64,000 bases of DNA from Actinacidiphila acididurans (GCF_016918855.1 NZ_JADKYB010000026.1:1-64000), one strand, 5' to 3'. Shown: positions 1 to 8,700, numbered from the stretch's first letter. The notes: generated by a model not told the origin, from the letters alone. Numbers and translations are program-made.

Positions 1-390
1 TTGACCTGCTTCGCCACCAACACTCCCGGCGAGGCGATCGCCGGGCTCGAATTGCGCCACCGCCAGCGCGCCCGCTGCGAGGACCGCATCCGAGACGCCC
101 GCTCCACCGGCCTGCGCAACCTCCCGCTCCACGGCTTCGCACAGAACCAGATCTGGCTGGAGATCGTCCAACTCGCTCTGGACCTGCTGGCCTGGATGCC
201 GATGCTCGCCCTGCCCGGCAAGACCCGCCGCTGGGAACCCAAGAAGCTTCGCTTCCGCCTGTTCTCAGCCGCCGCACAACTCGTCACCACCGGCCGGCGC
301 CGCTACCTCCGCCTCGCGGCGCACTGGCCCTGGACCCACGTGATCACCGCAGCGGCCGACCGGCTCCACGCCCTGCCGAATCCCGGCTGA
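1..390 (+). CDS. IS1380-family transposase, C-terminal part (runs off the window start)
   Basis: The first 129 codons are the end of a DDE transposase of the IS1380 type. Family knowledge: these enzymes cut and paste their own element and end in a basic Arg/Trp-rich segment. Visible here are the segment LPLHGFAQNQIWLEIVQLAL (about residues 41-60) followed by a hydrophobic stretch and a basic tail with RRRYLRLAAHWPW, which is how the family normally ends. The 5' part and catalytic residues lie outside the window, so I cannot tell whether the gene is intact. The TTG at position 1 is just the edge of the sequence, not a start codon. The right end of the element probably lies between 390 and about 565 but cannot be fixed without the left inverted repeat. 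Confidence 0.75.
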   Translation: MTCFATNTPGEAIAGLELRHRQRARCEDRIRDARSTGLRNLPLHGFAQNQIWLEIVQLALDLLAWMPMLALPGKTRRWEPKKLRFRLFSAAAQLVTTGRRRYLRLAAHWPWTHVITAAADRLHALPNPG

Positions 391-747
391 CCAGCACCTT
401 CGAGTCCCCGCGGACAGCATCACCCCACCGGAGCAGTGGAACCCGGCGCCTACCCGACCCGACAGCCGGGCCACCACCATTCTCACAACCAGCCCACAAC
501 AGAGAAACGGCCCGCCGAAGAAACCGACGAACCGTCATGCAAGATCGAGGCTAGCGCAGATCACACGTATTAGCGTGACCAGGGCGGGATGCAGATGACG
601 TCGCCGCGCCATCGAACGTCGAGATCGGCAGGCACAGGGATTTTGCCGCGCCGGGTCAAGACGTTCGCGTGGTTGTGCGCATGGGTCAACGCGCCGGATG
701 GAGAAATCGGTTACGCGCCTCGTGGATCCGCGATGTCGAGCACGAGC
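391..747. other. Gene-poor stretch after the transposase, with a short coding-like remnant at 570-689
   Basis: No full gene is visible. The first half is probably the 3' end of the insertion sequence. On the minus strand, 689 (TTG) to 570 (TAA) forms a 39-codon open frame whose codon use is coding-like (mostly G or C in third positions) and whose peptide ends VRWRGDVICIPPWSR. It has no obvious ribosome binding site and I do not recognise it. It may be the tail of a gene cut by the insertion element. Seen: the open frame and its composition. Inferred: remnant status. Confidence 0.3.
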
Positions 748-1296
748 TTAAGCCGGTGACGTGGCCGGGGACCACACGCCGAACCACTGCTCGGCGTTGT
801 ACGCCTCGAACCGTTCCAGTTCGGTGAAGCCGAGCTTCGCCGCGAGGCGCATCGAGCGGGCGTTGGCGGTCTGGGTGTAGAGCACCACCGGCTCACCGGG
901 AAGCGCGGCGGCGAACCAGTCGAGTGCAGTTGTGCACGCCTCGGTGGCGTAGCCGCGCCCCCACGTCTGCGGCAGGAACAAGTAGCCGAGCTCGGTCTGC
1001 CCGGCTTCCAGACGGCGGTCACCCGGAGGCGAGGGGGCGTGCGGGTCGAGCTGGATCGTGCCGATCGTCGCCCCGTCGAGCTCGACCACGAAGAAGCCGG
1101 GGCGCTGCCCGGGCACCTCGGGCACCGTGCGTTCGAGCTCGGCACGCGGTCGAGGGCCACCGAGGTAGGTACCCACCTCCGGCGAGGCGTTCAGCTCGAT
1201 GACCGCCGCACGGTCCCGGGCCTCGGACTCACGGAGCACGAGCCGCTCGGTCTTGATCGGAGCAGGCGGCCAGGCGAGGGGTCTGAGGTCAGCCAT
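748..1296 (-). CDS. GNAT-family N-acetyltransferase (RimJ/RimL-like)
   Basis: This 182-residue protein is a Gcn5-related acetyltransferase, which moves an acetyl group from acetyl-CoA to an amine. The N-terminus IKTERLVLRESEARDRAAV is the typical beta1/alpha1 start of the RimJ/RimL subgroup. The acetyl-CoA pyrophosphate loop is QTWGRGYATEA at about residues 110-120, and the C-terminal ANARSMRLAAKLGFTELERF is the usual motif B region. Length is normal for the family. The start is the ATG at 1296. It lies downstream of the ArsR-type regulator on the same strand with a 53-bp gap, so co-transcription is possible. The substrate cannot be read from sequence. Confidence 0.85.
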   Translation of the reverse strand: MADLRPLAWPPAPIKTERLVLRESEARDRAAVIELNASPEVGTYLGGPRPRAELERTVPEVPGQRPGFFVVELDGATIGTIQLDPHAPSPPGDRRLEAGQTELGYLFLPQTWGRGYATEACTTALDWFAAALPGEPVVLYTQTANARSMRLAAKLGFTELERFEAYNAEQWFGVWSPATSPA

Positions 1297-1349
1297 GGCG
1301 GGCAACCTATCCCACGCACGCCGGGCAGGAGCCTCGGGCGGCCGATGCC

Positions 1350-2477
1350 TCAGCGCAGAACCGCCGAGAGCAGGTCCGCGCCGAGCGTCGTCAGGGCGGA
1401 GGAGTCCAGCGTGTAGCGCACGTAGCGGCCGTGCCGCTCGGTGCCGAGCAGACCGGCCCGGCGCAGCTGCGCGAGGTGGCGCGAGACCTCGGGGGCCGTC
1501 AGCCGCCAGGCGCCGGCGAGTTCGCCCGTGGTGTGCGGGCCTCGGACCAGGGTGCGTACGAGCCTGAGACGTACCGGATGCGCCAGGGCCTTGAGCCGGA
1601 GTTCGACGACATCCAAGGACACCACGGGGTCTGCCGCCCCGGGCTCCTCGGCCACTGGGTACTGCAGAACCGGCTGCCTGCCGCGGGCGTGAACGGCCAC
1701 GAGGTGCGGCGTGCCGAAGACGGTCGGGATGAACGTCACCCCGGTCTGCCTGGCGCTGGTCGCCGTGTCCTGGAGCTTGTCCACGACGATGCACTCGCCG
1801 CCGGCCGGACCGCGCCCTTCCCGGCCGCTCCCGGCGCCCGGAACCAGGACCATGGCGGCGGAGACCGACGCGAGGGCGGGGGCGAGCCCCTTGCGCGCGA
1901 GCAGATCGGTCTTCACCCGCACGTCCGTCGCGAGTCGCGCCGCCAGCCCCGGCCATGCGGCGTCGAAGAACGCCTCGGCGCACTGCTCCAGCGTCCCGCG
2001 CACCCGGGCGCGTACGGCCGCCGGATCCGCCAGCAGCCGCTCGGCGAACGCCTCCTGTACGGCGCCGCGCGCCTGCGCCCGGCCCAGCGCGCGCTCGCGG
2101 GCGGCGCCGTCGGTGAGCGGTGACGCGTCGCCGAAATGCACGCGGTCGTTGCCGCAGGTGGTCACCAGCGCCGACGCCACATACGTCTCGTCGTCGATCC
2201 GGTCGACGTCGTCCAGTTCCTCCTTCAGGCTCTGCCGCGGCCGGGCCGGCAGCAGGAAGTCCGCGCGCGAGGAACGCCACAGGAACTCCGCCTCCTGTAG
2301 GCGCTCGGCCAGCTCCGGCCGCAGCCGTCCGCGTACGTCCGCCGTCCAGGCGGCCAGGTGCGGGTGGTGGTCGGCGGCGGCGAGCGCGTGCAGCATCGCG
2401 GTCAGCTCCGCCAACGGCGACGCGGCGAACCGGAGCCGTGCGGCCGGCAGCCCCGTGATGTCGATGCGCAGCGCCAT
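1350..2477 (-). CDS. ArsR-type HTH transcriptional regulator with a large DUF5937-like N-terminal domain
   Basis: The 375-residue protein carries a winged helix of the ArsR type at its C-terminus (about 285-370: ELRLKALAHPVRLRLVRTL, then the recognition helix around TAPEVSRHLAQLRRAGLL). The first roughly 270 residues resemble the actinobacterial DUF5937 region, of unknown ligand. No metal-binding Cys cluster is visible, so a metal sensor is unlikely. It is divergent from the MFS transporter at 2577, and the 99-bp spacer holds a 33-bp near-perfect palindrome at 2511-2543. I infer it represses itself and the exporter. I chose ATG 2477 (MALRIDITG); an upstream GTG/ATG would run into the palindrome. 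Confidence 0.8.
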   Translation of the reverse strand: MALRIDITGLPAARLRFAASPLAELTAMLHALAAADHHPHLAAWTADVRGRLRPELAERLQEAEFLWRSSRADFLLPARPRQSLKEELDDVDRIDDETYVASALVTTCGNDRVHFGDASPLTDGAARERALGRAQARGAVQEAFAERLLADPAAVRARVRGTLEQCAEAFFDAAWPGLAARLATDVRVKTDLLARKGLAPALASVSAAMVLVPGAGSGREGRGPAGGECIVVDKLQDTATSARQTGVTFIPTVFGTPHLVAVHARGRQPVLQYPVAEEPGAADPVVSLDVVELRLKALAHPVRLRLVRTLVRGPHTTGELAGAWRLTAPEVSRHLAQLRRAGLLGTERHGRYVRYTLDSSALTTLGADLLSAVLR

Positions 2478-2510
2478 GCCCCGATTGTCGCCGGTGGCGC
2501 CGCTGCCCGG

Positions 2511-2543
2511 CACGTGGGTCGACCGGATCGGTCAACCCACGTG
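2511..2543. promoter_or_regulatory. Palindromic operator between the ArsR-type regulator and the MFS gene
   Basis: Two 15-bp arms, CACGTGGGTCGACCG (2511-2525) and CGGTCAACCCACGTG (2529-2543), are inverted around a 3-bp spacer and match at 14 of 15 positions. The site sits in the 99-bp gap between two divergent starts, where an autoregulatory ArsR-family repressor would be expected to bind. The palindrome is seen directly; its function is inferred. Confidence 0.65.
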
Positions 2544-2576
2544 ACCCGGTGTCCGCCCGCCCGCACGGTGGTCGGC

Positions 2577-3953
2577 ATGAAGACGAGCCCGCCCACCACG
2601 TCCCCGCCGGGGCTCGACCCGGTGCCCGGCTCCACTCCCGTACCCGCCGACACCGGGCCGACTTCCGTTTCCGTACCCGCCGAAGCCGAGCCGGCTCCTG
2701 CACCCGCCGGAGCCGGCCGCGCCGCCGGGCGCCGGACCCTCCCGCGCCCGTACCCGGGGCCGCGGGTACGGGAGTTGCTGCGGGCCTCGGGCGGCGGACG
2801 CTACGCCGTCGCGCAGGGTGTGGACGCCCTCGGCAACGGCATGCTGCGCCCCTTCCTGCTGCTGTACGGGATCGATGTGCTGCGGCTGTCCGCACCGCTG
2901 GCCGGCACGGCCATGACCCTCGGCGTCCTCGGCGGGCTCTGCGCCACGCCCACAGTCGGCCGCCGGCTCGACCGGGGGCCGCGCAGCGCGGTCGTCGCCG
3001 CGTCGATGCTGGTACGGGTCCTCGGCACGCTGCTGTTGCTGGCGGCCCCGGCGGGCGGGATCGGGCAGTTCACGGCGGCGGCGCTCTTTCTGGGCATCGG
3101 CAACCAGGCCATGCCCGTCGCGCACGCCGCCCTCGTCGCCACCGTGTCCACGGGGCGTGAACGGGACGCGGCGCTGGCCGCCGCGCGCTCGGTCCGCAAC
3201 GCGGGCATGGGCCTGGGAGCGCTCGTCACCACCGGGTGCCTTGCCGGCGGCGCACCCGCGCTGCGTGCCCTCGCGGCGGCGAGCGGCGCCGGCTTTCTGC
3301 TCGCGGCGGCGCTCGCGGCGTCCGTACGGGTAAGCGCGGACCCGGCGCCGGCCGGGCCGAACCGGAGGCGCTCCGGATCCGTGCCGAGGGTGCGCGCGCT
3401 GCTGTCGGCGAACGTCGTCTACGTGTTCTGCCTGAACGTTCCCGAGATCGCACTGCCGCTCGTCGTGGTGAGCACGCTGCACGCCTCACCGATGTGGGCC
3501 GCGGGGATCTTCGTCGCCAACACGGTGCTCGTGGTCGCGCTCCAGGTTCCGGTGACCGTCTGGATGGCGCGGTTGTCCAGGAACACGGCGATGGCGATGG
3601 CCGTCGCCGGCCTCGTCATCTCGGCGTCCTACATGGGCTTTCTCGCCGCCTCCGCGCTGGGTCACGGCATCGGGGCACCGGCCGTCGCCGCCGTGTCGGT
3701 GCTCTGCACGCTGGGAGAGATCATCTACGCCGGCAGTGCCGGGCCGCTGCTGCTGGAGCTCACACCCCAGTCCATGATCGGCCGGGCCCTCGCGCGCTTC
3801 CAGCTGTCCACCGGCCTGGGCCTGGCCCTCTCCCCCGTGATCATCACCGCCCTCGCCGCCCACGGCGCCGCCGCGCTCTGGCTCACCCTGACGGCCGTCA
3901 CGCTCCCGGCGGCGTACGTGGTGGGCCGGCAGGCAGGCAGCCAGGGGGACTGA
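2577..3953 (+). CDS. MFS transporter (drug efflux-like)
   Basis: A 458-residue major facilitator protein with about twelve hydrophobic segments between residues 75 and 450. The start of the membrane part, YAVAQGVDALGNGMLRPFLL, and the following loop with GRRLDRGPRS match the A-motif region (G-x-x-x-D-R) of MFS permeases. Residues 1-70 are an unusual Pro/Ala/Thr-rich cytosolic tail, so translation could also start further downstream. ATG 2577 is preceded by an in-frame GTG at 2568. Divergent from the ArsR-type regulator; the shared palindrome suggests substrate-induced efflux. Substrate unknown. Confidence 0.85.
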   Translation: MKTSPPTTSPPGLDPVPGSTPVPADTGPTSVSVPAEAEPAPAPAGAGRAAGRRTLPRPYPGPRVRELLRASGGGRYAVAQGVDALGNGMLRPFLLLYGIDVLRLSAPLAGTAMTLGVLGGLCATPTVGRRLDRGPRSAVVAASMLVRVLGTLLLLAAPAGGIGQFTAAALFLGIGNQAMPVAHAALVATVSTGRERDAALAAARSVRNAGMGLGALVTTGCLAGGAPALRALAAASGAGFLLAAALAASVRVSADPAPAGPNRRRSGSVPRVRALLSANVVYVFCLNVPEIALPLVVVSTLHASPMWAAGIFVANTVLVVALQVPVTVWMARLSRNTAMAMAVAGLVISASYMGFLAASALGHGIGAPAVAAVSVLCTLGEIIYAGSAGPLLLELTPQSMIGRALARFQLSTGLGLALSPVIITALAAHGAAALWLTLTAVTLPAAYVVGRQAGSQGD

Positions 3954-4064
3954 CCGCGAACGCCGGGCCATGGCACCGAACTCCTCGGCGATGTCTGCGA
4001 ACGCAGGGCCGCGGAAGTGGCTGGCTGTCATGCTCGTGCTGTCGAGCTGCTCACCGGGGGGTTG

Positions 4065-4595
4065 GTGCACTTGGAACGGGTGATCCGTGCGGCAGCCGCA
4101 GCCGTAGCCGTCATGGCGCTTCTCGCCGGGGCGGCCGGGTGCAGCGCCGGTGGGCACGCCAAGCCGACGAACACGGTGAACGCGGCGACCCGGCCGGCCA
4201 ACCCGCCGCGACTGTCGGTGTCAGCCCCACCCGTACACACCGCCCCGCCCGTCGAAACGGACCCGGCACACCCCTTGTCCATGCCCGACCACCAGAAGGT
4301 CCTCTACCGGACCGAAGGCGGACGGGGATCGGCCCAACTCACCGTGCTCCCCCGCATTCCCCGCGGAACCCTGGGCATCGCGGTGCTGTGCGACGGTCCG
4401 GGGCGGATCCTGGTCCACCTCGGCGGCATCGCGTCGTTCGCCACCGTCTGCGGAACCGGAACCAGCCCGGGCGTCTACAACGAGATCGCCCTCGGCAGCG
4501 CCAAGAGATCGGTCGCGCTCTCGGTGACGGGAAGCAGTCACAACGAATGGGCCCTCACCGTGGGATGGACGTCGGTCATCGCCCCTCCCTCCTGA
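4065..4595 (+). CDS. Putative lipoprotein of unknown function
   Basis: The 176-residue product begins with a short basic stretch, a hydrophobic segment (AAAAAVAVMALLAG) and a lipobox-like end at Cys26 (GAAGC), so it is probably exported and lipid-anchored. The next 45 residues are Pro/Thr-rich linker; the remainder (about 85-176) is a small beta-rich domain with two cysteines (LCDGPGRILVHLGG and FATVCGTG) that could pair. Start chosen at GTG 4065, which has a G-rich ribosome binding site just upstream (4056-4061). I do not recognise the folded domain; such short lipoproteins are common in streptomycetes. It stands alone between the MFS gene and the next small membrane protein. Confidence 0.65.
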   Translation: MHLERVIRAAAAAVAVMALLAGAAGCSAGGHAKPTNTVNAATRPANPPRLSVSAPPVHTAPPVETDPAHPLSMPDHQKVLYRTEGGRGSAQLTVLPRIPRGTLGIAVLCDGPGRILVHLGGIASFATVCGTGTSPGVYNEIALGSAKRSVALSVTGSSHNEWALTVGWTSVIAPPS

Positions 4596-4842
4596 CGGCC
4601 CAGGCCCGCACGCAGCAAGCTTGCACAGACCGTAACGATCCACGTACGTACAGCACTCCGCGTGTCCATCACGTACGCAAACGGCTCGGCACGACCCGAC
4701 CAGCCGCCTGGCGACAGCCCGTGACGAGAGCGACCATGAAGGAAGAAGGCCCGCACCGCAGGACTCGGTCCGGGATACGGCACAAGCACCCGTGCGGAGC
4801 GAGCGAAGAACAACCGGCGTCCCTCGCAGGCAGGAGGAGACC

Positions 4843-5268
4843 ATGGCCGGGAACATCAATCTCGCGTTCGACTATCCGCTCCTCGGCGTATTCTGGACGA
4901 TCTTCTTCTTCGGCTTGGCCGTTTTGTGGTTCATGCTGCTGTTCCGGGTCGTCGCGGACATCTTCCGGGACCACGACCTGGACGGATGGGGCAAGACGGG
5001 CTGGCTGCTGTTCGTGATCCTGCTGCCCTTCCTCGGGGTCTTCGTGTACGTCGTCGTCCGCGGCCGGCAGATGAGCGCACGCGAAACGGCCCACGCCCAG
5101 GCCAGGCAGCGGGCATTCGACTCCTACGTCCGCACCACCGCCGGCACCGGCTCGTCCCGGACCGGTTCGTCCCAGGTGGAACAGCTCGCCAGGCTCACCG
5201 AGATGCACGACAAAGGCGCCATCTCCGACCAGGAATTCCAGGACGCGAAGACCAAGGTCCTCCACTGA
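4843..5268 (+). CDS. Small membrane protein with PLDc_N-like and SHOCT domains
   Basis: The 141-residue protein has two membrane helices (about 14-38 and 50-73) separated by a charged loop DHDLDGWGKTGW, the pattern of the PLDc_N (phospholipase D nuclease N-terminal) membrane domain. The C-terminus, residues 112-140 (VEQLARLTEMHDKGAISDQE and onward), is a SHOCT oligomerisation motif. Family knowledge: such proteins are common in actinobacteria and have no established role. ATG 4843 follows a clear GGAGGA site. It converges with the gene at 5406, with a strong hairpin between them. Confidence 0.8.
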   Translation: MAGNINLAFDYPLLGVFWTIFFFGLAVLWFMLLFRVVADIFRDHDLDGWGKTGWLLFVILLPFLGVFVYVVVRGRQMSARETAHAQARQRAFDSYVRTTAGTGSSRTGSSQVEQLARLTEMHDKGAISDQEFQDAKTKVLH

Positions 5269-5330
5269 CCCCACCCACGGGTGGACGGCACTGGGCGCGG
5301 CCGTGCTCCGGGCACCTTGCCCGCCGAGGC

Positions 5331-5362
5331 CCGGAAGCGGGAGGGGGAACTCCCGCTTCCGG
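5331..5362. terminator. Bidirectional terminator-like hairpin
   Basis: A perfect 13-bp inverted repeat (CCGGAAGCGGGAG, 5331-5343; its complement 5350-5362) with a 6-nt loop lies between the convergent genes ending at 5268 and 5406. There is no long T-run, as is usual in high-GC actinobacteria. Confidence 0.75.
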
Positions 5363-5405
5363 AGGCCGACGGCACAGGACCGGGCCCGTACCCCGGGGCG
5401 GGCGG

Positions 5406-6296
5406 CTACACGCGGGGCTGGGCCGGTTGGGGGGAGCGGTGGTGGGTGAGGAATGCACGGAGGGAGGTCGGGGGGCGGCCGGTGAGGTGTTCGATGTCGG
5501 TGGTGGGTGTGAACTCGCCGGCGGCGACGGCCTGGAACCAGGCGGCGGTGAACCGGGCCCAGGGGTCGGGCATCCCGGCCTGGACACGTGCGGCGACGTA
5601 GTCCTCGACCGGTGTGTCCTGGTAAGTGACGGGCGCGCCGGAGATTTCCCCGAGCGTCGTGGCGACGTCGTCGAGGGTGAAGGTGCGGGAGCCGGCGAGG
5701 CTGTAGCCGCGGCCCGCGTGGCCGTCGGTGGCCAGGACGGCGGCGGTCGCCTCGGCCATGTCGGCGCGGGTCGCCAGGGCGGTCGGGGTGCGGCCGGCGG
5801 GCACCCGGATGACGCGGTCCGGGGCGAGTTCGCCGATCAGCATGTCGAAGGACTCCAGGTACATCGAGTTGCGCAGCACGGTGACGTCGAGCCCGGACGC
5901 GGCCAGTTCGCGCTCGGTGTACTCGTCCCACTGCGTCGCCTGCGGGATCACGACGTCCGACCCGGCACGGCGCTGGACGGCGGTGTAGTGGAGGTGGCGC
6001 GCCCCGGCGGCCTTGGCGGCGTGGATCACGTTCCGGTGTGCGGTCTCGGCGTCGGTGAAGGCCCTCGCCGAGATCAGGAGAAGCTTCTCCACGCCGTCGA
6101 AGGCCGGTACGAGGCCGTCGGGGTCCTCGTAGTCGCCGCGCCGCACCAGGACCCCGCGTGCGGCGAGGTCGGAGAGGTCCTCGGGGCGGCGGGCCAGCGC
6201 CGCGATCCGGCCGGCGGGCACCCGCTGGAGCAGGAACTCCACGACGCGGCGGCCCAGTTCCCCGGTGGCGCCGGTGATCATGACGAGTCCGCTCAT
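5406..6296 (-). CDS. NmrA-like NAD(P)-binding oxidoreductase (QOR2/YtfG type)
   Basis: A 296-residue atypical short-chain dehydrogenase. The N-terminal nucleotide-binding loop is MITGATGELGRRVVEFLLQR (G-x-x-G-x-x-G), followed by the NmrA signature region GDYEDPDGLVPAFDGVEKLLLIS. There is no Tyr-x-x-x-Lys pair, as expected for this subgroup. Members such as E. coli YtfG reduce quinones with NADPH or sense NADP. Its ATG (6296) overlaps the stop of the SDR gene upstream (6293) by 4 bp, so the two are translationally coupled. A close paralogue lies at 30908-31765. Part of the HxlR-linked group; a role against quinone or electrophile stress is inferred. Confidence 0.85.
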   Translation of the reverse strand: MSGLVMITGATGELGRRVVEFLLQRVPAGRIAALARRPEDLSDLAARGVLVRRGDYEDPDGLVPAFDGVEKLLLISARAFTDAETAHRNVIHAAKAAGARHLHYTAVQRRAGSDVVIPQATQWDEYTERELAASGLDVTVLRNSMYLESFDMLIGELAPDRVIRVPAGRTPTALATRADMAEATAAVLATDGHAGRGYSLAGSRTFTLDDVATTLGEISGAPVTYQDTPVEDYVAARVQAGMPDPWARFTAAWFQAVAAGEFTPTTDIEHLTGRPPTSLRAFLTHHRSPQPAQPRV

Positions 6297-7084
6297 GCCC
6301 GGTCTCCTGTCGCAGCGGCCGGCTGTCCCGGCACGAAGGGAACGGTGTCGGGTGCCTCTCGACGCGCGGCGAGAATCGCGCGGGCGGCATCGCCGATCGG
6401 CAGACGCAGCGGGAGCGGCGAGGCCTCGGCGGCGTCCGCGATCTCGACGGCGGCCTGCTGCGGGGTGATGGCCCCGGTCATGCCGCCGCTGTCGGCGCCC
6501 GGCACGGCGATCGCGCGGTAGGGGTCGTCGGCCAGCGCGTAGTGGGCGACGTCGTCCAGCGCACCGGAGCTGACCGCGCCGGGTTCCAGCAGGGCCGCTT
6601 CGAGCCCGAACGGTGCCACCTCGATGGCCAGTGCCTCGACCAGGGCCTCCAGTGCCCACTTGGTCGCCTGATAGGCGGCGCCCGGGGGCAGCACGATGCG
6701 CCCGACGACGCTGGAGACGAACAGCAGCCGGCCGCGGCCGCGCGCCCGCATGCCGGGCAGGACGGCCTGGGCGACCCGCAGCGAGCCCAGGGTGTTCAGG
6801 TCGAACAGCTCGGCCGCCTGCTGCGCGGGCGTGGCCTCGACCGCGGCGAAGAAGATCGCTCCCGCGTTGGAGATCAGGACATCGATCTCGCCGGCCTCCT
6901 GGACCGCCGCGGCGACGCTTGCTTCGTCGGTGACGTCGAGCGCCAGCCGCTGGTCGACGTCGAGGCCGGTCAGCGACCGGGGGTCCCGGGCGGTGGCCAC
7001 CACGCGGTGGCCGCGGCGGGCGAACTCTGCGGCGGTCGCGCGGCCGATACCCCGTGACGCACCGGTGATCAGTACGGAGGTCAT
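6293..7084 (-). CDS. Short-chain dehydrogenase/reductase
   Basis: A 263-residue classical SDR. Residues 1-20 hold the Rossmann loop LITGASRGIGRATAAE; the NAG motif is ISNAGAIFF (about 83-91); the catalytic Ser is in VSSVVGR (about 133-139) and the Tyr/Lys pair in AAYQATKWALEAL (Y-x-x-x-K, about 146-158). The enzyme oxidises or reduces an alcohol/carbonyl with NAD(P); substrate unknown. ATG 7084 is chosen because it directly begins the Rossmann strand. Same strand as the MFS gene upstream, 173 bp apart, and coupled to the NmrA-like gene downstream. Confidence 0.88.
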   Translation of the reverse strand: MTSVLITGASRGIGRATAAEFARRGHRVVATARDPRSLTGLDVDQRLALDVTDEASVAAAVQEAGEIDVLISNAGAIFFAAVEATPAQQAAELFDLNTLGSLRVAQAVLPGMRARGRGRLLFVSSVVGRIVLPPGAAYQATKWALEALVEALAIEVAPFGLEAALLEPGAVSSGALDDVAHYALADDPYRAIAVPGADSGGMTGAITPQQAAVEIADAAEASPLPLRLPIGDAARAILAARREAPDTVPFVPGQPAAATGDRA

Positions 7085-7200
7085 GACATCTCCTGTCGGT
7101 TCGTCTTCTGTCGGTTCGTCTTCCGGGTCGAGGCACCGGGAACGGCGCGGGTGCCCGGCACAGCGGCAGCGGGTGGAATCGGGGACATGGTGGTGCTCCA

Positions 7201-7240
7201 TTGACGGGTACTGACGGATACTGACCGGTGCTGACGGGTG
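7201..7240. repeat. Four tandem 10-bp repeats in the MFS-SDR spacer
   Basis: TTGACGGGTA, CTGACGGATA, CTGACCGGTG and CTGACGGGTG follow each other without gaps. The period matches one DNA helical turn, so identical faces are presented. Position: 18 bp downstream of the MFS stop and about 117 bp upstream of the SDR start. Confidence 0.6.
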
Positions 7241-7257
7241 CGCCTGCCGGTTGAGGA

Positions 7258-8700
7258 TCAGGCGGTGGTGCGGGCACCGCGGGTCACGGCCACGGGTTCG
7301 GGGGTGAGCGGGGCACCGCGGTCGCGGCCCAGCAGCGGAAGGCAGGCCAGCGCGGCGACGAGGGCGAAGGCCGCGGCCCACCACCAGCTGCGGGAGAAGC
7401 GGTCGAGGTCGCCGGCGGTGACGGTCGAGGACCCCACCACGATCACGAGGATCGCGACTCCGACGACGTTGCCGAGCTGGCGGCCCATCTGCACGACGGC
7501 GCTGCCCGTCGACGTCTGCTGTGGCGCGAGCCCGGCGCTGGCGGCACGGATGATGGTGGGGATGGCCAGGCCCACCCCGACGCCCTCCACCAGCCAGCCG
7601 GGCAGGATCTGCGTCGCGTAGTGGGGGTGGACGGTCAGGGAGGTGCCGATCAGCAGCCCGCCGCCGCCCATGAGGAGGGAGCCGATGATCGTTTTGATGG
7701 CGTCGGGGAGCCTGTCGTGGTAGCGGCGCAGTCCGATCGCCGTGACCGAGACCATGACCGGTCCGGGAGCGATGGCCAGTCCGGTGCGGACCGCCGACCA
7801 TCCCCAGCCTTCCTGGAGCCACAGGACCAGGCCGAGCAACTGGATGCCGAAGCAGATGCCGAGCGCGAGGTTGGCGAGGTTACCCCAGGCGAAGGCCCGG
7901 TGGCGGAAGAGGGCGAGATCGACGACCGGCGCCGCCGCCCGCGCGGAGCGCGCCAGGAACAGGGGGGCGGCGGCGACAGCGACGGCGAAGGCAATGAGGG
8001 TGCGGCCGCTCCCCCACCCCCACGTCGGCCCCTCGACCATGGCGAGGGTGAGGGCGCCGATGCCCATCACGAGCAGTGCTCCGCCGAGCAGATCGGGGGT
8101 GCCGGTCTCCGTGCTGTGCCGGGAGTCCGGTGCGACCAGCGCCGCCACGACGAGAGCGGCGATGCCGATGGGAACGTTCACGACGAAGATCCACCGCCAC
8201 GAGACCTGCACCAGCAGCCCGCCGAGCGCCGGGCCTGCCGCCGCCCCGAGCGAGCCGCTGATCGCCCAGAGCTGGATCGCGCGCCGACGCCGTTCCTCGG
8301 GGATGGCGGTCAGCACCAGCCCGAGACTCGTCGGCACCAGAGCGGCGGCCCCGACCGCCTGGAGGCAGCGCAGCCCGACGAGCAGCCACAGGCCTCCGCT
8401 CAGGGCGCAGCCCAGGCTGCCGGCGGTGAAGAGGGCCAGGCCGATCAGGAACGCCGGCTTGACGCCGTAGCGGTCGCCGAGCCGCCCGGCCGGCACCAGC
8501 AGGGCGGCGAAGACGATGGCGTACGCGTTGAGAATCCAGCTCAGATCGGCGAGGGACCCCTTGCCCAGAGCCTGCCCGATCGGGTGCAGCCCGACGTTGA
8601 CGATGAACACGTCCAGGCCGCTCATGAACGTCGCCATGCACAGGACGCCCAGGAGAACGGCGGGACGGGAGTGATGGCGCTGGGCGCCGGATTGACTCAC
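7258..8700 (-). CDS. MFS multidrug exporter, EmrB/QacA (DHA2) type, 14 TM
   Basis: A 480-residue permease with about fourteen hydrophobic segments. The first helix FMSGLDVFIVNVGLHPIG corresponds to the family D1 motif (LDxTVVNVALP), with LDVFIVNVG here. The A-like loop GRLGDRYGVKP (about 77-87) and the C motif region SLGAAAGPALGGLLV (about 147-161) are present. Proton-driven export of drugs or toxic organics is typical. It starts at GTG 8700. An inverted repeat at 8720-8766 shares its half-site with the HxlR gene promoter, pointing to control by that regulator. The two reductases follow downstream. Confidence 0.88.
   Translation of the reverse strand: MSQSGAQRHHSRPAVLLGVLCMATFMSGLDVFIVNVGLHPIGQALGKGSLADLSWILNAYAIVFAALLVPAGRLGDRYGVKPAFLIGLALFTAGSLGCALSGGLWLLVGLRCLQAVGAAALVPTSLGLVLTAIPEERRRRAIQLWAISGSLGAAAGPALGGLLVQVSWRWIFVVNVPIGIAALVVAALVAPDSRHSTETGTPDLLGGALLVMGIGALTLAMVEGPTWGWGSGRTLIAFAVAVAAAPLFLARSARAAAPVVDLALFRHRAFAWGNLANLALGICFGIQLLGLVLWLQEGWGWSAVRTGLAIAPGPVMVSVTAIGLRRYHDRLPDAIKTIIGSLLMGGGGLLIGTSLTVHPHYATQILPGWLVEGVGVGLAIPTIIRAASAGLAPQQTSTGSAVVQMGRQLGNVVGVAILVIVVGSSTVTAGDLDRFSRSWWWAAAFALVAALACLPLLGRDRGAPLTPEPVAVTRGARTTA

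Noticed and set aside
3236-5017. A 593-codon plus-strand frame crossing the MFS, lipoprotein and small membrane protein genes
   Set aside because: It is Arg-rich with no domain and is out of frame with three supported genes.
5281-5601. Plus-strand frame of 106 codons starting inside the 5331-5362 hairpin region
   Set aside because: It runs antisense to the end of the NmrA-like gene and its first part is the terminator hairpin.
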